Shown here in pieces: positions 60,301-64,000 of a DNA stretch of 64,000 bases. The stretch is from Prostheceraeus crozeri (lineage: Eukaryota; Platyhelminthes; Polycladida; Euryleptidae): the NCBI GenBank assembly GCA_907163375.1, contig CAJQUW010001972.1, positions 1-64,000 on the forward strand, in the 5' to 3' direction. The position numbers and the translations under genes were made by a program. Within the stretch, counting starts at the first letter, position 1. Each line of letters begins with the position of its first letter. The notes beneath the pieces are model-generated. The model was not told the origin of the DNA, searched no databases, and was given only the letters and a program-made list of their open reading frames with translations.

Positions 60301-60757
60301 AAAATCAAATGAAATTCATTTTCTAAAATGTATAAAATCATGGCAGTGATCACCCAAGGCATCCTGTGTTTTTTACTCCTGAACTATTTATTTCAATCAA
60401 TGAGGAAACAGTGAGGGTCTTCTTTCGGAAGTAGCTGTTTTCTTTTCAACTGTCATCACGTCATCTCATTCTTTTGCTGCAGTCTGCTGCATGACATTAT
60501 AGGCGCTAATGAGATCATCATGAGAACCTTCAACGATAAACCGATTAACCTATTTTCACAAAAACGGAATATCAATATCATTATGAAGATAAAATCTATT
60601 CGTGTCAACAACTAAAACTCAAATGCAAAAGTGTTTTGGGGTTGTTCTCCAGTAAGATTTGACTATTTTTATGTGACCTAACTTTCTCATGCGTGGTGAA
60701 CATTTTTCCTTCTGAGTTTTAGTCGATGACATGAATTAATCTTTTTTTCGTAATGAT

Positions 60758-60970
60758 GTGAATCTTCTGTTTTTACAAGAATATGGTAATAATCAACTCA
60801 CTGGTTGCGGACCTACAAACAAAGAATTGAAGAGTTTCATATGCGCCTTCAATTGCCAACAGCAAACCGTCGATGGAGAAAACGTCACTGCCATCGAGAA
60901 GATCGCAACTGCTAAGCGATGTCAAGTGGAGAAGTCATTTGTTGCCATGTTGACAGTTGAAACAGCATAA
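60758..60970 (+). CDS. Unplaced open frame with acceptor-like start
   Basis: After a pyrimidine-rich TCTTCTGTTTTTACAAG the frame reads EYGNNQLTGCGPTNKELK, FICAFNCQQQTVDGEN, and ends TAA at 60,968-60,970. It needs a preceding exon in phase 1, which the Shark exon at 54,059 (phase 0) does not give. No family is recognised. Confidence 0.2.
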   Translation: MNLLFLQEYGNNQLTGCGPTNKELKSFICAFNCQQQTVDGENVTAIEKIATAKRCQVEKSFVAMLTVETA

Positions 60971-61268
60971 CAATAGAAAGTACCCAATACTATTTGTTAA
61001 CCCTATCAATACGGGTTTGTCCCCAGCAGCTTCTCTGACTTCTTGTTATCGCGTGTTTTCAAACTGAGGCCCCTTGAAGGTCAAATCTGTGATCTATTTT
61101 AAAAGAACTTTTTCGAAGGTCCGAGTTTTCCCACTTTTTGCAAACATGTTGTGCAATAGCTCTCAAAGAAACGCATCGTTTCTCATTAAATAGAATTTAT
61201 TAATTCGTCAATATAACATTAACATGGCGTCTGAAAATGTCCTACATTTTTGCCCAAAAAAGTCTACG

Positions 61269-61492
61269 TTAATAATATTGTGCGTAATTGACATGGACTG
61301 GGCAGCAATGTAGGAAAAAAGCTGACAACAACGCTATGAAAACACATGTGGATATACGGTAACTGAGATTTATAAAGCATTTCACATGCATTGATACAGA
61401 TATCATCATTACGCGATACATAGTGGCCTTCTTTTTTCCACATAGTATCACAGCTAAATTGAGCACAATATTATATTAATATTAACATTGTC
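61269..61492. mobile_element. MITE, copy 1 (left of the Crypton region)
   Basis: Begins TTAATAATATTGTGCGTAATT and ends AATTGAGCACAATATTATA, imperfect inverted termini with the core ATATTGTGC. Internal words TCACATGCATNNATACAGATA and TGCCTTCTTTTTTCCACAT are shared in order with 63,551-63,765. Non-coding. Confidence 0.8.
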
Positions 61493-61602
61493 TACTTATA
61501 TTTCTAAATCTATGATGCAATAATATAGGAATCATGACATTTCGTACATTGTTACCAGCTTACGAGTATTTATCACGCTATGATTGCAATCAAAAGGCGT
61601 TG

Positions 61603-61669
61603 TTGCCAGGTTAAATTTCTATTGAAATAATGCAAAAAAACCTGGCAAGAATGTCGTAATTCTTGCCAG
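61603..61669. repeat. Three-arm inverted-repeat cluster (alternative hairpins)
   Basis: TTGCCAGGTT (61,603-61,612) is the exact complement of AACCTGGCAA (61,639-61,648). The overlapping arm CTGGCAAGAAT (61,642-61,652) is the exact complement of ATTCTTGCCAG (61,659-61,669), with a six-base loop and a T8 run beyond. The middle arm can therefore pair with either side. It lies about 140 bp past the stop of the Crypton-type gene on its 3' side. Confidence 0.8.
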
Positions 61670-61810
61670 TTTTTTTGTGATAATCATGAAAGGCTATAAC
61701 TAGGAATCATAAACATAGAAATAGTAACAAATATCAACACGGGAATTCATCTATGAATGAAAGTTAAACGAACAATCTTTGAACTGGCCGTTAAAATGAA
61801 AATTGATGTT

Positions 61811-63075
61811 CTATCCTTGAGGCACATGAATGGAACGTTCAACAGGATCGTCATTTCTTATTACCACATTCCTAGCTTCCGTTTCATCTCTCATTCTTTC
61901 ATCTGATGATGTCATGGCTTTGGTTAAGGCATCGGAAATCTTCCTCTTTTCGGCATCTTTTTTCGCATATAACGGGTAACACTTTCTGAATCTTTGTGTC
62001 CAGTTACTGTTGCGATCTGGGTAGGAGTAAAGCCCTGTGCATCCAACTCGCTCACCACTGTGACCCGAACACAGTGGTTGGTGTAAACCTTTTTGAGACC
62101 GGCAGAAGTTGAAATTGTTTTCATGAACTCTCCAATCGCATCCCTTCCTACTCGGGATTTGTTCGAATACCAAAGATGGGATTTCATCCAGACTTTCAAT
62201 GGTCTAGGAAATAAACATTCGTTTGTTGGAGAGCACTTTGATTTATACATAATGAAAGCTGTTACAGGGCATGCATGAGTGTCATTAGGGGCATCATACA
62301 TTCTTGCATTTTTTGAATCTTGAAATTCTTTTTGACTTAAAGAGGCTTTGACATTCTTGGACAGAGTCTGATGATTCACGAAGAAATATTGTCTTCCAGC
62401 TTTATCAGTTTCCAAACTGAAAGAATTCATGTTCAGTTAAGAAGCCGTTTCTCGGCCACGGAAACAAAAGTAGTACACGATGTTGTACCAGACCTCGTGT
62501 TGTAGCTTGACAGGCGTACTTTGATCAAAGTATTCATTGATTTTTTCCAAATCACTCTCTGATATTGCTTCGAATGATTTGCTTTTTTTTCCATTGCGTA
62601 ACGATTTTCCGATCATTGTCCTCAGCATAGCATTTGCTCGAGTAAATTCCTTGTCAGTTAAAATATTTATACTTCGATCGACTTGAGGAGATGTAATGTA
62701 GCGATGAATGGCAGCTCGAATTCCAATAAGGCTTCTTGGAGCGTACGGACTGCCGTCTTTACATTTCAAAATAAAATAAAATAACCGAAGATACTTGTTT
62801 AAAAATGAAACCGGCATATTTTCAATATTCTCAGATAGTCCTTTGGATGTTAAAGACAATTTCAACTTTGCTACGTGCTGGTTAGTGTATTTTGTTGATG
62901 TAGGGATTCCTTCTTCTTCTGCCTTGTCCATTTCTTTCATTATTTCATCTTCAAGATCTTTGAATTCTTCCTCCACTTTGTCTGCGTTCTTAAAATCCTC
63001 CATTAATTCATGAAACATATCGGGATCTAATTCGACAACATAGCGTTCATTGCTTTCATTTGTTACCCACTTCAC
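61811..63075 (-). pseudogene. Crypton-type tyrosine recombinase, lightly broken
   Basis: Minus strand. The N-terminal part (63,075 to about 62,450) has an acidic helical start, a core-binding domain (SFLNKYLRLFYFILKCKDGS, RSLIGIRAAIHRYI) and the first catalytic Arg in YYFCFRGRE. An in-frame TAA at 62,437-62,439 follows, then the frame resumes with FSLETDKAGRQYFFVNH. HACPVTAFIMYKSKC, TNHCVRVTVVSEL (the HxxR pair), TVTGHKDSESV and the Tyr in RYMRK come next. A frameshift near 61,970 moves the basic tail (AEKRKISDALTKAM) to another frame, ending TAG at 61,811. This is the DUF3504-type Crypton recombinase without reverse transcriptase. No ATG lies close to the 5' end, so an upstream exon is possible. 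Confidence 0.85.
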
Positions 63076-63550
63076 CGTTCAACACTATCATCGTTCAACC
63101 CACTGATTTGTTGATTGGGTATATTGTCCATTTTCAGTAAGCCTGTCATTTTTAAACCAAGAGTTTTAAGCGCAAGTAGATAACTAAATAATGATATTTG
63201 TGACATGCTGATACATGCAATTATTCAAATCTATTTGAATGTTACTGCTTCCACAGCTATGCGCTATACGACAACATTCATAGATATGAATATAGTAAAT
63301 ATTGGCATATATCTATAATAAAATACTAATTGTCAGTTGCGGTCAGTTATTATGCATTATAGTTGAGAATAAGGGTCTTTATACATAACAGTAGGTACTC
63401 AGTCATGGACATCTATTCAACCATTTCCACGATTCAGCTCTTGCTTCCATGTACATGCATTTATTGCCATAGTAAGTTGGAAACAATAGGAATCATGCCT
63501 AAAATTCTGGTCTATGATTCCTACATTGTTCCCCGAAAAAAGCTACTGTA

Positions 63551-63765
63551 TGTCAATAATATTGTGCGTAATTGAAAGTGACTGCAGCAGTGTAGGAAAG
63601 AAGCGGGCAGCAATGCAATGAATTCACATGTAGACATGCGTTGATTGAGATTTCTAAAATTTTTTCACATGCATATATACAGATACCACCATTACGGGAC
63701 ATATTGTTGCCTTCATTTTTCCACATTCTACCATAGCTGAATTACGCACAATATAACATTAACTC
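63551..63765. mobile_element. MITE, copy 2 (right of the Crypton region)
   Basis: Starts GTCAATAATATTGTGCGTAATT and ends AATTACGCACAATATAAC, so its inverted termini are better kept than in copy 1. Same orientation as copy 1, with a similar interior. Confidence 0.82.
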
Positions 63766-63810
63766 GGTTCATCATTGACCTAATTGCTTAATTTATAAAA
63801 CGAAGACAAG

Positions 63811-63858
63811 GTCAATAATATTTATCATGGCTAAATTACGCACAATAAATTTTATTGA
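63811..63858. repeat. Deleted remnant of the same MITE
   Basis: GTCAATAATATT is joined to ATGGCTAAATTACGCACAATA: the left tip and right tip of the MITE with the interior removed. It lies about 45 bp beyond copy 2. Confidence 0.55.
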
Positions 63859-64000
63859 CATGAATCATATCATGATCATGTATCACATCATAGACATTGA
63901 AAAGAATATTTGCAGTTCAAATGTTGCGTTAATCATAAAAATTTTCATTAAAAAATAGTAATGGTACATCTAAGGAGTAATTTCTGTTTCTTCTCCTAGT

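Larger units (their letters stand above)
54060..64000 (+). other. Probable next intron of the Shark-like gene
   Basis: No kinase-domain exon was found to the right edge, so this is most likely intron. It holds two SINE copies, a Crypton-type recombinase with flanking MITEs, and two isolated open frames. The stretches 54.1-55.4 kb, 56.6-57.1 kb, 57.4-60.7 kb and 63.9-64.0 kb show nothing else recognisable. Confidence 0.6.

Noticed and set aside
1-64000. CRISPR arrays, operons, rRNA or bacterial features
   Set aside because: No regularly spaced repeats, no tandem bacterial genes and no rRNA words; all evidence is eukaryotic.

Overview
This is AT-rich eukaryotic DNA, almost certainly from an invertebrate animal. 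It has canonical GT-AG splice sites, long introns, tRNA-derived SINEs, LINEs, and DNA transposons of hAT, Tc1/mariner, PIF/Harbinger and Crypton type. The one recognisable multi-exon host gene encodes the SH2-ankyrin-SH2 half of a Shark/HTK16-type tyrosine kinase, a family known from sponges, cnidarians, arthropods and other invertebrates but not vertebrates. The phylum cannot be fixed from the sequence alone.

Layout. 1-2,300: small minus-strand reading frames, including a compact gene (promoter about 1,366-1,412, 71-codon frame 1,024-1,239) followed 20 nt after its stop by an exact match to the replication-dependent histone mRNA stem-loop, although the protein is not a recognised histone. 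2,400-5,550: local duplications and a decayed mariner transposase. 5,565-10,808: an inverted-repeat element split by a very young Ty3/gypsy retrotransposon (two 188-bp terminal repeats, one difference). 10.8-16.2 kb: little recognisable. 16.2-18.9 kb: an old Ty3/gypsy fossil. 19,880-22,997: a hAT element with intron-containing transposase remains. 23,328-26,242: a Tc1/mariner element with a second, younger mariner (24,261-25,595) inside it. 26.3-28.1 kb: a LINE fragment. 28,593-29,949: an internally deleted Tc1-like element. About 30,331-31,977: PIF/Harbinger. 32,055-33,580: a nearly whole IS630/Tc1-type element.

33,845 to at least 54,059: the Shark-like gene, plus strand. Three exons (33,845-34,460; 42,143-42,561; 53,623-54,059) join in phase to encode SH2-1, the ankyrin repeats and SH2-2 (480 codons from the proposed ATG). 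The kinase domain was not found and probably lies past the right edge. Its 7.7-kb and 11.1-kb introns, and the sequence after exon 3, hold a mariner fragment, a small hAT relative, a long palindrome, a 5'-truncated LINE, two opposed copies of one SINE, and a Crypton-type tyrosine recombinase flanked by two copies of a roughly 220-bp MITE.

The strongest leads for something new are the histone-type 3' end on a non-histone gene, the pair of hAT elements sharing termini, a 6-bp target duplication and a coiled-coil tail, the IS630-type transposase with an unusually short D-to-E spacing, and the Crypton/MITE/hairpin arrangement near the right edge.
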